This document shows positions 1 to 9,033 of a stretch of 64,000 bases of DNA, one piece after another. The notes beneath the pieces were generated by a model. The model was given only the letters and a program-made list of their open reading frames with translations. It ran no database searches and was not told the DNA's origin. The DNA is from Oligoflexia bacterium. GTDB taxonomy: Bacteria; Bdellovibrionota; Bacteriovoracia; Bacteriovoracales; Bacteriovoracaceae. The position numbers and the translations under genes are program-made. How positions within the stretch are numbered: position 1 is the first letter of the stretch; every line of letters starts with the position of its first letter. The DNA lies in contig JADFZW010000027.1 in NCBI GenBank assembly GCA_015232355.1, positions 1 to 64,000 of the forward strand. The letters run 5' to 3'.

Positions 1-112
1 ATAGTTTGAAATAGTTATTTAGAGACCTTAATGAGAGGTTTTATTAAATAGTTGAATAAACACTTTCACTGTTTATGGATCGCTTATCTTATGTTGATAC
101 TGCTTATATTAG

Positions 113-574
113 ATGCGATTGCCCTTTACCTGGGAGTCTTTATTTAGCAATGACAACCCCATAATCTCTGTTGTCGTTGGATTATCAGCTGAAAGTGAAT
201 TAAATTTACAAGCAATGGTTCAAGTATCAGTTTATTGTTTGAGCGATAGTGGTTGTAATTATTTTATAGGAGCTGTAGGAATTGATTTAGACGCTACAAA
301 TTCTGTCCAAAATAATGCCGATTCAGGTACTATTGTAGGTAACGGCTTCACGCTTAATCCGCCGAGCACTATTACTCTTGGTTTAAGATCTTTGGGATCT
401 TCTTCTGCTTCTGTAAAGACCACTCCTACTCAAGGATACTATTCAATCCAAATGTCATATATTTGTTATGGCAGCAATTGTCATAATAATAGTTCAGTCA
501 CATTTTCTAACAATTATTTATCCACTAGCAGTTCACCAAATTTTCACGGACTACTCGGAAGTATAAATTTGTAG
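113..574 (+). pseudogene. Fragment of a secreted-type hypothetical protein, probably 5'-decayed
   Basis: I do not recognise a family. The 153-residue reading is rich in Ser, Asn, Gly and Thr, with several Cys, like the mature part of an extracellular protein. It has no signal peptide, a stop codon lies directly before its ATG, and no ribosome binding site precedes it. The first codons also use CCC and ACC, unlike neighbouring genes. In the frame starting at ATG 75 the sequence looks more gene-like (ending LYLAMTTP) until a TAA at 162. One extra base in the C run at 157-160 would join that frame to the main one (TTPIISVVV). I infer a remnant of a longer gene, or a sequencing error in the C run. 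An intact small gene is the alternative. Confidence 0.4.
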
Positions 575-799
575 TGCTTGTAAAGTTAGTCAGCTAATCA
601 AAATCAATTTAATGCCAATCAATTTTATCATATAAACAAAAAAATAAAAAAAAGTTACATATAAATAAGTATTTGTAGTTAGAGGATAATTACAAATAAT
701 TTTTTTTAAAAATATTTCAAGAGATTATCTTAGAGTAAAATTAGTTATGTTTGAATTGAATAAATTTAGATGTAAGTTTTTTTTATTGAGGAGAAATAT

Positions 800-2761
800 A
801 TGATTGCTAGCTTGATCATTAATAATAAAAATAAAAAATTGATAACATTATTTATGTTTTTTATGTTGTTTATGTTGTCGATAAATTTTATTGTGGCAAT
901 TTATTCAAGTACAATTTTTGCAAATGATGGCGAGAAGAATGAAAAGAGTGAAAAGAGTGAGAGGAGTGAAAAAAAAGAACAATCATCTATCCTTTGGTCA
1001 GGAACAATGAATGCGGGTAAAGGATATAGTTCAACATTTCTACCAATGCCATTAGGTCTTTTAACGGAATCTAAATATAGTTCGGAACCCGAAAAACATT
1101 TAGAAAGTGGAGTACCATTACTTTTAAAAGTAAATAAGAGTGAGATGTCTTTGGCCCAGAAATTAGATAAAGCACGTGAGAGTGCACTGGGAATAAGAGA
1201 TGATGAAAGATTATATGATTTTTATAAAGAGGATTTTCACGATTTAACTGCTGAAATGTGGAATGGAATGTGCCATAGATGGTCGGCCGCCTCATGTGAT
1301 GATGAAGTTAAAAGATATGTTAGTGTTGAAGATGATAAAGATGAGAAAAATTTTCTAATTAAAAATATTATATGTGGTGATACATTGTTAGAGATGACAG
1401 AGATGCGAGAATTGTTTACGGCCAACTATCCCTCCTGGCATGATAATTTTTTTAGAGGAGCAAATAGAAATACTCCCAATGAATATTACAATGATGCCTA
1501 TTATGCCAAAGATATAGAAGCTATAGAGTTTATAGAAAAACATGGTGGAATGAATGCATTTAAAGATGTTAATGAGACAGACTTTTTAATTTTAGATTCA
1601 TTAGGAAAATATTATTTGAAAAAGGGAGAAGAAGTAGAGGAAAAGTGGATGCTTCCACCTCATTTGTTTCATGGATGGGCCATAGACGGAATGAAACGTG
1701 GTGGGTTCATTATTAATAGTGATCCAGGTGATGAACTTTGGAATCAGCCAGTTTATTATATGAGTTCTAAAGCAACAGCAGTAGAGAGTGAGGGAGCTAA
1801 TTTACCATACTTTCTCTACAATGATGATGAAAATAAAAGTATGAGTAATCATTTCTTTTATTCTGGAGCAAATAGTGAAGCAGAAAAAGAGTTGGAGCTA
1901 ATGGATAAGATTGATAAAGCATTAAAGGTTATTGTCAATAAACGTAAAAAGTCAGCAGATGAAAAAGTCTCAGCTATTCTTGAGTCAGATAAAAATAATA
2001 TTGATTCTGAAGTTATAGAATTTGTAAAAAAACAAGAACTTCAGGGGAAATCATTAGTAGATAATATAAAAGAGTTGTTAAATTGGAAAAACTTAAGTTT
2101 CGAGAAAACAAAAAAGATAGGACTTAAATTAAAGGATGATTTTGTAATGGAAAAAGTTGATACTGAAATTCAATTTATGGAGGAGAATGATATTTTTCGT
2201 GAGAAAAGAGATACAGTGGTTAAGAATAATTATGCTTATTATGTAGTAAAAAATAAAAGAGATGGATCCCTTTATTCTAATTGGATTACTCCTAATAAAA
2301 GAAATTTTCGTCCGGGATCTATTTGGTATCCGAGAAAGGAATCAAATACTTGTAAGTTAACTGCATTAAAAACCTTGGAGAAGTTTAAAGATATTATTAC
2401 TAACAAAAAATACGTCTACAAACCACGTACCCAGGAAGATAAAGATATAATAGAGGAGTTGGATAGATTAAATGATGTTCGTGATACCTGCACTCAAAGA
2501 GCATTAAGTGATCAATTTAAATTATTGGAACAATCTAGATCACTTGAATCACTAAATAGCGAAGTATTTGAAGTGGTAAACATATTAGAAAAATATGAGC
2601 GCAAGGTGATTGATAAAAAGGATCAAGAGAAGGCAAGAGAAAAAATTGCCAATGTTAAAAAATTCAAAGCAATGATTGATAGAGATAGTTTAAATATTGA
2701 GTTACAAAAGAGAAATATCAAAGCAAAAATGGATGAAAAAAATGAGTTGATTTTTGAATAA
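800..2761 (+). CDS. Secreted transglutaminase-elicitor-like protein with coiled-coil tail
   Basis: A 653-residue protein with a long N-terminal hydrophobic signal (residues about 14-40), then a charged Glu/Lys/Ser linker. Residues about 145-330 match the pattern of the transglutaminase elicitor family (GP42-like): MCHRW with C158 and H159, FHGW with H291, and NSDPGDELWNQPVY with D308 and W314. C158, H291 and D308 would form the Cys-His-Asp catalytic triad that cross-links glutamine to lysine side chains. The C-terminal half (about 370-653) is rich in Lys and Glu and looks helical or coiled-coil; its role is unknown. A GAGGAG site lies 7 bases before the ATG. It is a single gene, convergent with the receiver gene downstream. 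Family assignment rests on motif order, not on a search. Confidence 0.7.
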   Translation: MIASLIINNKNKKLITLFMFFMLFMLSINFIVAIYSSTIFANDGEKNEKSEKSERSEKKEQSSILWSGTMNAGKGYSSTFLPMPLGLLTESKYSSEPEKHLESGVPLLLKVNKSEMSLAQKLDKARESALGIRDDERLYDFYKEDFHDLTAEMWNGMCHRWSAASCDDEVKRYVSVEDDKDEKNFLIKNIICGDTLLEMTEMRELFTANYPSWHDNFFRGANRNTPNEYYNDAYYAKDIEAIEFIEKHGGMNAFKDVNETDFLILDSLGKYYLKKGEEVEEKWMLPPHLFHGWAIDGMKRGGFIINSDPGDELWNQPVYYMSSKATAVESEGANLPYFLYNDDENKSMSNHFFYSGANSEAEKELELMDKIDKALKVIVNKRKKSADEKVSAILESDKNNIDSEVIEFVKKQELQGKSLVDNIKELLNWKNLSFEKTKKIGLKLKDDFVMEKVDTEIQFMEENDIFREKRDTVVKNNYAYYVVKNKRDGSLYSNWITPNKRNFRPGSIWYPRKESNTCKLTALKTLEKFKDIITNKKYVYKPRTQEDKDIIEELDRLNDVRDTCTQRALSDQFKLLEQSRSLESLNSEVFEVVNILEKYERKVIDKKDQEKAREKIANVKKFKAMIDRDSLNIELQKRNIKAKMDEKNELIFE

Positions 2762-2786
2762 TTGTCCGATCTTTTTATAGTTTAGT

Positions 2787-3422
2787 TTAACTAATCTCCT
2801 CACCAATCTTTTTAATCTCTTTTTCTAAAATAGATTGGGCCATCTTGGGAACTATATCTTTAAGTGTGTGCTCTAGATGTTTGTTACTATATTCAGCAAC
2901 AACAAGGTCGATAGTGTTTTTAATCTCTATTTCAAGAATGGATTCAATCTCTTTTTTTAACTTTTGTTTAAATCCATCATCTTGGGGATGAACGAAATCA
3001 TATTTTAGATTGCTTGATTGTATATCTTGTAGATCGCATCCAACCATAAAGCGATCGATGATCATCAAAAGCTTCTCTTTTTCAAATGATTTGATAAGAA
3101 CATCCATAATAGGTAGATTTTTTATCTTTTGAGGATTGATTTTTGTGGAACTATCATAGAGTAGAATAATATTAGTTGAGGGAGACATTTTTTTTAGTAG
3201 AATAATAAATTGATCGATAGAGTAAATTTTAGAGAGATTAGCATCCAAAATTAAAATATCGAAATGAATATTTTTAAGCGTTATCATCAGATCATTTTCA
3301 TTTTCACAATAGGAGAGATCGAAATTATCATGTTCTAAGGTTTTGCTGATTATTTCCCTTGTAGATCTATCGGGATCGGCCACTAAAATATTAATTCTTT
3401 TATTTAAGTTCATTAAGTTCAT
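2787..3422 (-). CDS. Response regulator: receiver domain plus helical tail
   Basis: A 211-residue cytoplasmic protein. Residues 10-125 form a CheY-like receiver: acidic pair D16 and D18, phosphoacceptor D60 (ILILDAN) and conserved K111, here followed by Ser instead of the usual Pro. There is no DNA-binding domain. Residues about 148-211 form a charged amphipathic stretch with a 'VPKMAQSILEKEIKKI' end. This resembles the short helical tail seen after receivers in many deltaproteobacterial and Bdellovibrio-type regulators, where it probably mediates protein contacts. Start at the first ATG is supported by AAGGAGG 9 bases upstream; a second in-frame ATG follows 9 bases later. It is divergent from mnmH. 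The cognate kinase cannot be told from the sequence. Confidence 0.85.
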   Translation of the reverse strand: MNLMNLNKRINILVADPDRSTREIISKTLEHDNFDLSYCENENDLMITLKNIHFDILILDANLSKIYSIDQFIILLKKMSPSTNIILLYDSSTKINPQKIKNLPIMDVLIKSFEKEKLLMIIDRFMVGCDLQDIQSSNLKYDFVHPQDDGFKQKLKKEIESILEIEIKNTIDLVVAEYSNKHLEHTLKDIVPKMAQSILEKEIKKIGEEIS

Positions 3423-3529
3423 AGTTTTAAACCTCCTTGGAGATCTTTTCTATTGGGTATATATCTAGTATATAGTATTAGTATATCCATTATATTTATG
3501 TTTGTTAAATAATAGGAATCTATTGATCT
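3423..3529. promoter_or_regulatory. Divergent intergenic promoter region
   Basis: This 107-base gap separates the start codons of the receiver gene (minus) and mnmH (plus), so it must hold both promoters. It is very AT-rich, with several TATA-like stretches (TATATC, TATAGT, TATATT). I could not fix a -35/-10 pair with confidence. Confidence 0.45.
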
Positions 3530-4768
3530 ATGTATCATTATCATAACTCACCCACACCCACACCCACACCCACACCCACACTTACACTTAATGAGATTAT
3601 AAAAAAATATTCAAATACTAACTCTATTACTGTTACTGTTAACGATCTTCCAGTTGTTGATCAAGATGGTTTTAGCGATCTTTTTAATAAAGATATTCCA
3701 TTAATAGATGTGCGTGCACAGATTGAATTTGAGAAGGGTGCATTTTTAAGAGCAGTAAATCTTCCAATACTTGACACAAACGAGCGTGATTTGGTTGGTA
3801 AATCCTATAAAAATTTTGGACAGACCAATGCGGTAAATGTTGGGAGGGAGTTAATAGAGGGAGATCCTCTCTTAGAGAGAGTGCGGAGGTGGATTGAATT
3901 TATTAAAAAAAATCCTCAAGCAGTATTGTATTGTTTTAGAGGTGGTCTTAGATCTAAGTTGGCCCAAGCAATTATTTATGAATATAGTAACGGTGCTGTA
4001 ACTATTCCACGTATTGTAGGAGGGCAGAAGGCATTAAGAAGATATTTGATCTCAAAGTTAAATGAATTGGTGGCCAAAAGTAATTTTGTTATCATTGCTG
4101 GTAAGACGGGCTCAGGCAAGACACATTTTCTACATAAACTGACCAATAATAAGAGTAGGGTGATTGATTTGGAGGGATTGGCCAATCACCGTGGATCTGC
4201 TTTTGGTTTAATATCTGGAGAGCAACCAACACAGATTGATTTTGAAAATAATTTGGCCCAGCAGATGATGAAGGTTTGTAATGGTATTTGTGAGGGTAGT
4301 GGAGTAATTTATTTGGAAAACGAGAGCAGATCGATCGGAAAAGTACAAATCCCAGATGAACTATTCAAGAAGATGCAAAATTCTCCAATATTATTGTTGG
4401 AAAAAACTTTAGAAGAGAGGGCCAACTTTATTCTGGAAACTTACATTAAGGAAAAGTATAATCTACACAATAATCATAAGATTAGTTGTGAATTGCTTTT
4501 GGCAGATATGTTGTCGTCTCTATCTAAGATAAAGCAAAAGTTGGGCGGGGCCAAATATCAAGAGTGTTATAAATTATTTGAAGCGGCCCATGAGATGTTG
4601 CTCGAGAGTGGTAATTTTGAAAATTACTTGCATCCAATTGTTGTTTTGCTCAGGGACTACTATGATCCATTCTATGATTATAATCAGCAAAGAAAAGATA
4701 GTAGAATAATTTTTAAAGGAAGAGAGGAAGAACTTTTATCATTTGCATTTGCATTTCCAGATAAATAA
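3530..4768 (+). CDS. mnmH: tRNA 2-selenouridine synthase
   Basis: MnmH (SelU/YbbB) replaces sulfur by selenium at the 2-position of the wobble uridine in Lys, Glu and Gln tRNAs, via a geranylated intermediate, using selenophosphate. The N-terminal half is a rhodanese domain (about residues 45-175) with the catalytic loop YCFRGGLRS around C135. It is followed by a P-loop at G191-T198 (GKTGSGKT) and the family's C-terminal domain. Length (412) is typical apart from a PTPTPTPTPT stretch near the N-terminus, coded by a CCCACA satellite. The start has only a weak AGGA upstream. A selD homologue would be needed elsewhere in the genome. Identification is secure from the rhodanese plus P-loop fusion. 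Confidence 0.95.
   Translation: MYHYHNSPTPTPTPTPTLTLNEIIKKYSNTNSITVTVNDLPVVDQDGFSDLFNKDIPLIDVRAQIEFEKGAFLRAVNLPILDTNERDLVGKSYKNFGQTNAVNVGRELIEGDPLLERVRRWIEFIKKNPQAVLYCFRGGLRSKLAQAIIYEYSNGAVTIPRIVGGQKALRRYLISKLNELVAKSNFVIIAGKTGSGKTHFLHKLTNNKSRVIDLEGLANHRGSAFGLISGEQPTQIDFENNLAQQMMKVCNGICEGSGVIYLENESRSIGKVQIPDELFKKMQNSPILLLEKTLEERANFILETYIKEKYNLHNNHKISCELLLADMLSSLSKIKQKLGGAKYQECYKLFEAAHEMLLESGNFENYLHPIVVLLRDYYDPFYDYNQQRKDSRIIFKGREEELLSFAFAFPDK
3551..3580 (+). repeat. Hexanucleotide satellite (CCCACA)x5 inside mnmH
   Basis: Five perfect CCCACA units, coding for Pro-Thr pairs near the N-terminus of MnmH. The unit is a multiple of three, so changes in copy number lengthen or shorten the protein without a frameshift. 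Confidence 0.9.
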
Positions 4769-4830
4769 TATATATTCTTGTGCATGGTTACTATTTACTA
4801 AATTGTTATTATTTTCATAGGAGTATTTTT

Positions 4831-5004
4831 ATGGCCTACAAAACAACAGAAGATTGTGTTACATGCGGCGCTTGCGTCTCTGAATGTCCAGTAAGTGCGA
4901 TTAGTGAAGGTTCTGATCGATACGTAATTGATGCTAATACATGCACTGATTGCGGTTCTTGCGCTGATGCTTGTCCAGCTGGCGCGATTGTCTCTGATAA
5001 ATAA
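4831..5004 (+). CDS. 2x[4Fe-4S] ferredoxin
   Basis: A 57-residue bacterial ferredoxin of the clostridial type, a small cytoplasmic electron carrier. Two cluster motifs are present: CVTCGACVSECP and CTDCGSCADACP, each C-x2-C-x2-C-x3-C-P, giving eight cysteine ligands for two [4Fe-4S] clusters. I chose the ATG at 4831 because AGGAG lies 8 bases upstream and the protein then begins MAYKTTEDC, as in the family. The open frame extends 17 codons further upstream without resemblance. It follows mnmH by 62 bases on the same strand and may be co-transcribed or have its own promoter. Confidence 0.95.
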   Translation: MAYKTTEDCVTCGACVSECPVSAISEGSDRYVIDANTCTDCGSCADACPAGAIVSDK

Positions 5005-5146
5005 TCTACATTGACAACGAATAAGTAAATTGTTCAAATCCATTCTTAGATATTAGATAACTACTTTTAATTTTTAATTTTTAATTTTTAATTTTTCTAA
5101 TCTTCATCTATATTTTTTTATTTTTTTTATTTTTCAGGGAGTAATT

Positions 5147-6664
5147 ATGAATTCGAAGACAATTGCATTCTTTTCTCTTTTCTTTTTTATCATCATTATC
5201 AATGTTGATAGAGCAGAGGCCATGTCTCTTGAACTTACAAAGCATGGTTTTGATGTATTAGGTGAAGGAGTTAAGTTTTATTTGAATAATGATAATAAAG
5301 AGCATTCGATCTCAGACAAGGAATTCAGTGTTCCTATGTTGGCGAAAATTTCTGTTTCTGATCTTACCTTTAAAACAGATGTTGCTTCAATATCATTTAC
5401 CCCACATAAAGATGGATTAAGTTTTAAAATGCTTATTAAAGCACTTAAAATTAGTGTTGGTGAAATGGAAATTAGAAATTCCATGTTTTCATTTGTTAAA
5501 AATGGTTGTGAGGGAACAGAGATTATTTTAGGTGATGGAGAGGAGTCGCCACTAGAGGTGAGTGGTGATTTGGGAATGAGTTTTTATGATAATCGCCTTA
5601 ATTTAGAGTTGGAGAGTTTTGATTTTTATATTGAGAAAGATCAATTTGAAGTGGTTGGACCAAGCTATTGCTACGGTCCCTTTGGCATTAGATCAAGGAT
5701 GCAATCATTTATTTTGCATTATATGCTTGGGTATATTCGCCCATTCTTAAATTGGACTTTGGAGACACAACTTAAATTTGTTGCTTTCGCGGCCGAAAAT
5801 TTAATTGCAGAAGCTGCCAATTTCACAATACCAATTTCAATACCTCAAATACCTCAAATTCAAATTATTCCTGCTACTACTCTCTATCTAAATACATATC
5901 CAACTGATTTTTCCATTTCAAAAAAATCATTAAAATTAGATTTGTCAGTTAATGTAGAAAAAGACAATTTTAAAGCTGTAACGACAAAAGCAATAGTGGA
6001 ACCACCTCTGCTCTTAGGAGAGAGAATTGGTACTTTGGGAATTGAACCACTATTAATCAATCAATTGTTACATGCTTTCTTTAAAAATGGATCACTACCA
6101 ATGGAGATTACTAAGGCCAGCAGTGCTGAAATCGCACCAATGCTATCTAGAATGGAGTTATCTAGTTTTTGGCCAGATTTAGAGAAAGTGGCGGCCGATA
6201 GTGATGAAATGAGAATCAATTTGAAAATTCTACAAGTGCCTTCAATCAATGCTATTTGGGATAACCCTCAAGGTAAAATTCAATTTGACCTACCAAAACT
6301 GTTACTAACATTTAAAATTCTTCAAAATAAAAAGTGGATTAATTATTATGATTTGAAGTTGTCATTAAAAGCAACAGTTGCACCGACAGTAAGTGGAGGA
6401 AAAATTTTATTAAAACTCTCTGAACCAAAATATAGTATTAGTGGAGAGTGGGCCTACGGATACACTCCAACAATAAATGAGTTTAATAAAGAGGGATTAG
6501 AGGGATTATTAAATACAATCTTTTCTATGATGGCCGCTTCAAATGAACCAATATCTTTAAAAGCACCAATAATTCCTATTGGTAACTACAAAGTGACTTT
6601 AGATAATTTGTTAATAAAACAACCATACATCTCCTTTGATATAAGAGAGGTATTGGCATTGTGA
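5147..6664 (+). CDS. Exported protein with BPI/TULIP-like pattern
   Basis: A 505-residue protein with a clear signal peptide (about residues 1-25, ending AEA). The rest alternates beta-rich segments with amphipathic helices. The layout resembles the two-lobed lipid-binding BPI/LBP/CETP (TULIP) proteins: an N-terminal half with ISVSDLTF and a GLSFK segment, a C-containing helix region near residue 180 (SYCYGPFGI then a long helix), and a second half with a helix-rich LSRMELSSFWPDL segment followed by PSINAIWDNPQG. BPI-type proteins are of similar length. I infer a periplasmic or surface lipid carrier, but the fold is a guess from pattern. It has a GGGAG site and overlaps the next gene (TGATG), so the two are translationally coupled. 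A short TTTTTAA tandem repeat lies just upstream (about 5066-5095). Confidence 0.6.
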   Translation: MNSKTIAFFSLFFFIIIINVDRAEAMSLELTKHGFDVLGEGVKFYLNNDNKEHSISDKEFSVPMLAKISVSDLTFKTDVASISFTPHKDGLSFKMLIKALKISVGEMEIRNSMFSFVKNGCEGTEIILGDGEESPLEVSGDLGMSFYDNRLNLELESFDFYIEKDQFEVVGPSYCYGPFGIRSRMQSFILHYMLGYIRPFLNWTLETQLKFVAFAAENLIAEAANFTIPISIPQIPQIQIIPATTLYLNTYPTDFSISKKSLKLDLSVNVEKDNFKAVTTKAIVEPPLLLGERIGTLGIEPLLINQLLHAFFKNGSLPMEITKASSAEIAPMLSRMELSSFWPDLEKVAADSDEMRINLKILQVPSINAIWDNPQGKIQFDLPKLLLTFKILQNKKWINYYDLKLSLKATVAPTVSGGKILLKLSEPKYSISGEWAYGYTPTINEFNKEGLEGLLNTIFSMMAASNEPISLKAPIIPIGNYKVTLDNLLIKQPYISFDIREVLAL

Positions 6665-8292
6665 TGATTCTTGGGATCCTTAAGAGATTTGAGGGATGGT
6701 TAATTTTTTGCTTGCTCTTTCTCTTACTTTGCAAAGATTACATCCCTCAACTGCCACTCCTTATATGGTCATATGATTATAATGGAATTGATGCCAATAT
6801 TATAAATGTAATAAATCGTATTGAACTTGGCCTGCCATTTTATAGTGATTGGAGAAGTGGTGAGATTGTAAATATCTATGGACCCATTCACTTTTTTATT
6901 TTGCTTGTTTTTAAAAATCTTATCACCTTTAATCAAATCGACTCCTTTGTTTTGGCCAGATCTTTAAACTTTATTTCTGCACTTTTTACATTTGTAATGT
7001 GTATTAAGATTTGTTTGCTACTTTTTAGGGAGAGTAGGTTTAAGTATATTCTGACATTTTTATGTGGATATATTTTTTTATTAAATAGCTCTCTTTTTTT
7101 GTGGGAGTTAGGAGATATTCGAGCAGATTTCACGCTAATGTTTTTTATCTCTTTAGGCGCATATCAACTTCTTAGGGCCCCTTGTTCTTTTAAACTTTTA
7201 TCATTTCTTTCAGTACTTTGTTTTTTCACTAAACAATCTGGAATTATTTTAGGTGTGGCCACTATACTTTATTATTTCTTTTTTTATCGAAGACGAATAT
7301 TAAAATTTATTCTATGGGGATTAATCTGGAGTATTCCCTTGGTGTTGTTTCTGGAAATTTACAACCACGGAGAGTTCTTGCTTAATTACCTAGTGTATGT
7401 AAATAAAAATTATAGTGGTTTTCTATCTTGGAATTATCTTTATACAGTTTTAAAGGATTATCACATTCACTTTATTTGGGGAATTTTCTTAATACCAATA
7501 GGAATTTATGCTCTTTTTCATGACCACCGCCACTATGCTTGTTCTTTGGCAATTTTATTCTTGGTTGATTTGATGTTGTTATTGCATATTGGGCGCAATA
7601 CTGGTGCCTGTTACTATTATTACCGATTCCATTGGTTTTTATCTTCAATCATAAGTGTATATGGATTGTGGTTTGTGTTTTCTAAGATTTCTAATAATCT
7701 TAATAAGGAGAAAGTAGCGATAATAAAATTATTACTACTTTCGATAATTCTTCTAAAGACAGTGCATACTTTTAAACCTAACAGAATAGTAAAAGATTAC
7801 TCTAATAATCTACAGAGAGTAAATAAGAGTATTGAAATGGCCAAAGAACATCAGCTAAAGATCAACAAGATCATCAAAGAGTATCCAAATGCACGTTGGT
7901 TGGTGGGTTACAATGGATCCTATCATGTTAAACAAAATATAATATTGGATCAAGAGTTGGTGACAGTTGCCTACGCCATAGCATCTAGAAATTTTAAATA
8001 TTTTAACTTTAGGGAGTTTAAGCAAAAGATGCTTTCTGGATATTATCCTTTGCTGGCCGGATATCCTCCTTATTTAGAGGAGATGGTAAAAAATCGTACA
8101 ACTAAAGAAGATGATAAGATGACCGATACGATAGGTGATATTGGAAAGATTATTTCAAATTGTTATCGGCCAATACTTATTAGTAAGGTTCCCTGTTATC
8201 TCTTTATGGATAAGAATGTACAAGAAACTGCTATCCATAAATATGATGGGAATAGAGTGGAGTGCGTGCAACTAAAAAAAATGGAGATGTAG
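6664..8292 (+). CDS. GT-C type membrane glycosyltransferase (GT39/87-like)
   Basis: A 542-residue polytopic membrane protein with about 9-11 hydrophobic segments in its first 350 residues and a soluble C-terminal part of about 160. The first periplasmic loop carries an acidic start (DYNGIDANI) and the GLPFYSDWRSGEIVNIYGP motif typical of GT-C enzymes such as ArnT/PMT and GT87. These transfer a sugar from a polyprenyl-phosphate donor to a lipid or protein outside the inner membrane. The ATG at 6664 overlaps the TGA of the preceding gene; a GTG one codon earlier is possible. The acceptor is unknown. The partner genes suggest an envelope glycan or glycolipid pathway. Confidence 0.75.
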   Translation: MILGILKRFEGWLIFCLLFLLLCKDYIPQLPLLIWSYDYNGIDANIINVINRIELGLPFYSDWRSGEIVNIYGPIHFFILLVFKNLITFNQIDSFVLARSLNFISALFTFVMCIKICLLLFRESRFKYILTFLCGYIFLLNSSLFLWELGDIRADFTLMFFISLGAYQLLRAPCSFKLLSFLSVLCFFTKQSGIILGVATILYYFFFYRRRILKFILWGLIWSIPLVLFLEIYNHGEFLLNYLVYVNKNYSGFLSWNYLYTVLKDYHIHFIWGIFLIPIGIYALFHDHRHYACSLAILFLVDLMLLLHIGRNTGACYYYYRFHWFLSSIISVYGLWFVFSKISNNLNKEKVAIIKLLLLSIILLKTVHTFKPNRIVKDYSNNLQRVNKSIEMAKEHQLKINKIIKEYPNARWLVGYNGSYHVKQNIILDQELVTVAYAIASRNFKYFNFREFKQKMLSGYYPLLAGYPPYLEEMVKNRTTKEDDKMTDTIGDIGKIISNCYRPILISKVPCYLFMDKNVQETAIHKYDGNRVECVQLKKMEM

Positions 8293-8294
8293 TT

Positions 8295-9002
8295 ATGGGT
8301 GATGGTGAACGGAGGGTTTTTTTTAAAGAGCTTTGCTCTGAAGATAAAAAAGATCTATTACACCTTATAGTAAAGTCGCGCAAAGAACTGTACGTTTGGA
8401 AAAAGGGTATAAAGAAAATTCAAAAGTTTAAAGTAACTGGAGTGGGCCGTGAAATGGATGGGCATGATAAGATTAACATAGAATCAACATTAATTTTATA
8501 TACACCAGAATTTAGAACGGATTTTTTAAATACGGAGGTACTGATTAGTTTCTTACATGATAACTTCCAATATTTTGCAAAAAGTATTTTAAAGCTTGAT
8601 AGAAGTAGTAATTATTATATTAAACTTGATAAAGAAATTTATAAGTGTGAAAAAAGAGGTGGCTTTAGAATGTGTGCAGATCGACGTCATCCAATCTCGA
8701 TTACAATAAATAATAAGATCTATCCTGCACTAGATGTTTCAGTAGGAGGAGTAGGTTTTATGGTTAAGAGTGAGGAAGAGGGAATATTTGTAAAAAAACA
8801 AAATTTTTCAGAGTGTTTGTTAAAAATAAGCGGTCAAATTTATACAATTTCTAGTTGTGAAGTAGCAAATGCAAAACTCATTGAGGGAAAAGGTTTAATT
8901 AAAGTAGGTATAAAATTTTCAAAACTTCCTCAAAGAGATGAAGTTAATCTTTGTAGACTAATCAATCAGAGCGTTTTTTTGAGTAGAAAGAAAGCGGGGT
9001 AA
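8295..9002 (+). CDS. PilZ domain protein (predicted c-di-GMP receptor)
   Basis: A 235-residue soluble protein. The C-terminal half is a PilZ domain with the c-di-GMP motif RxxxR at R121 and R125 and D-x-S-x-x-G at D147, S149 and G152 (DVSVGGVGF). The N-terminal 110 residues may be a degenerate YcgR-N-like domain. I chose the ATG at 8295: it follows the glycosyltransferase stop by two bases and has GGAG 8 bases upstream. An in-frame ATG at 8262 would overlap that gene by 31 bases. The tight linkage suggests c-di-GMP regulates the glycosyltransferase or its pathway (inference). Confidence 0.85.
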   Translation: MGDGERRVFFKELCSEDKKDLLHLIVKSRKELYVWKKGIKKIQKFKVTGVGREMDGHDKINIESTLILYTPEFRTDFLNTEVLISFLHDNFQYFAKSILKLDRSSNYYIKLDKEIYKCEKRGGFRMCADRRHPISITINNKIYPALDVSVGGVGFMVKSEEEGIFVKKQNFSECLLKISGQIYTISSCEVANAKLIEGKGLIKVGIKFSKLPQRDEVNLCRLINQSVFLSRKKAG

Positions 9003-9033
9003 TTTGGCATTGCAATCTTACTTATTAGACTTA

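Noticed and set aside
5030-5044. TTCAAATC resembling a tRNA T-loop
   Set aside because: No cloverleaf stems or anticodon arm can be formed around it.
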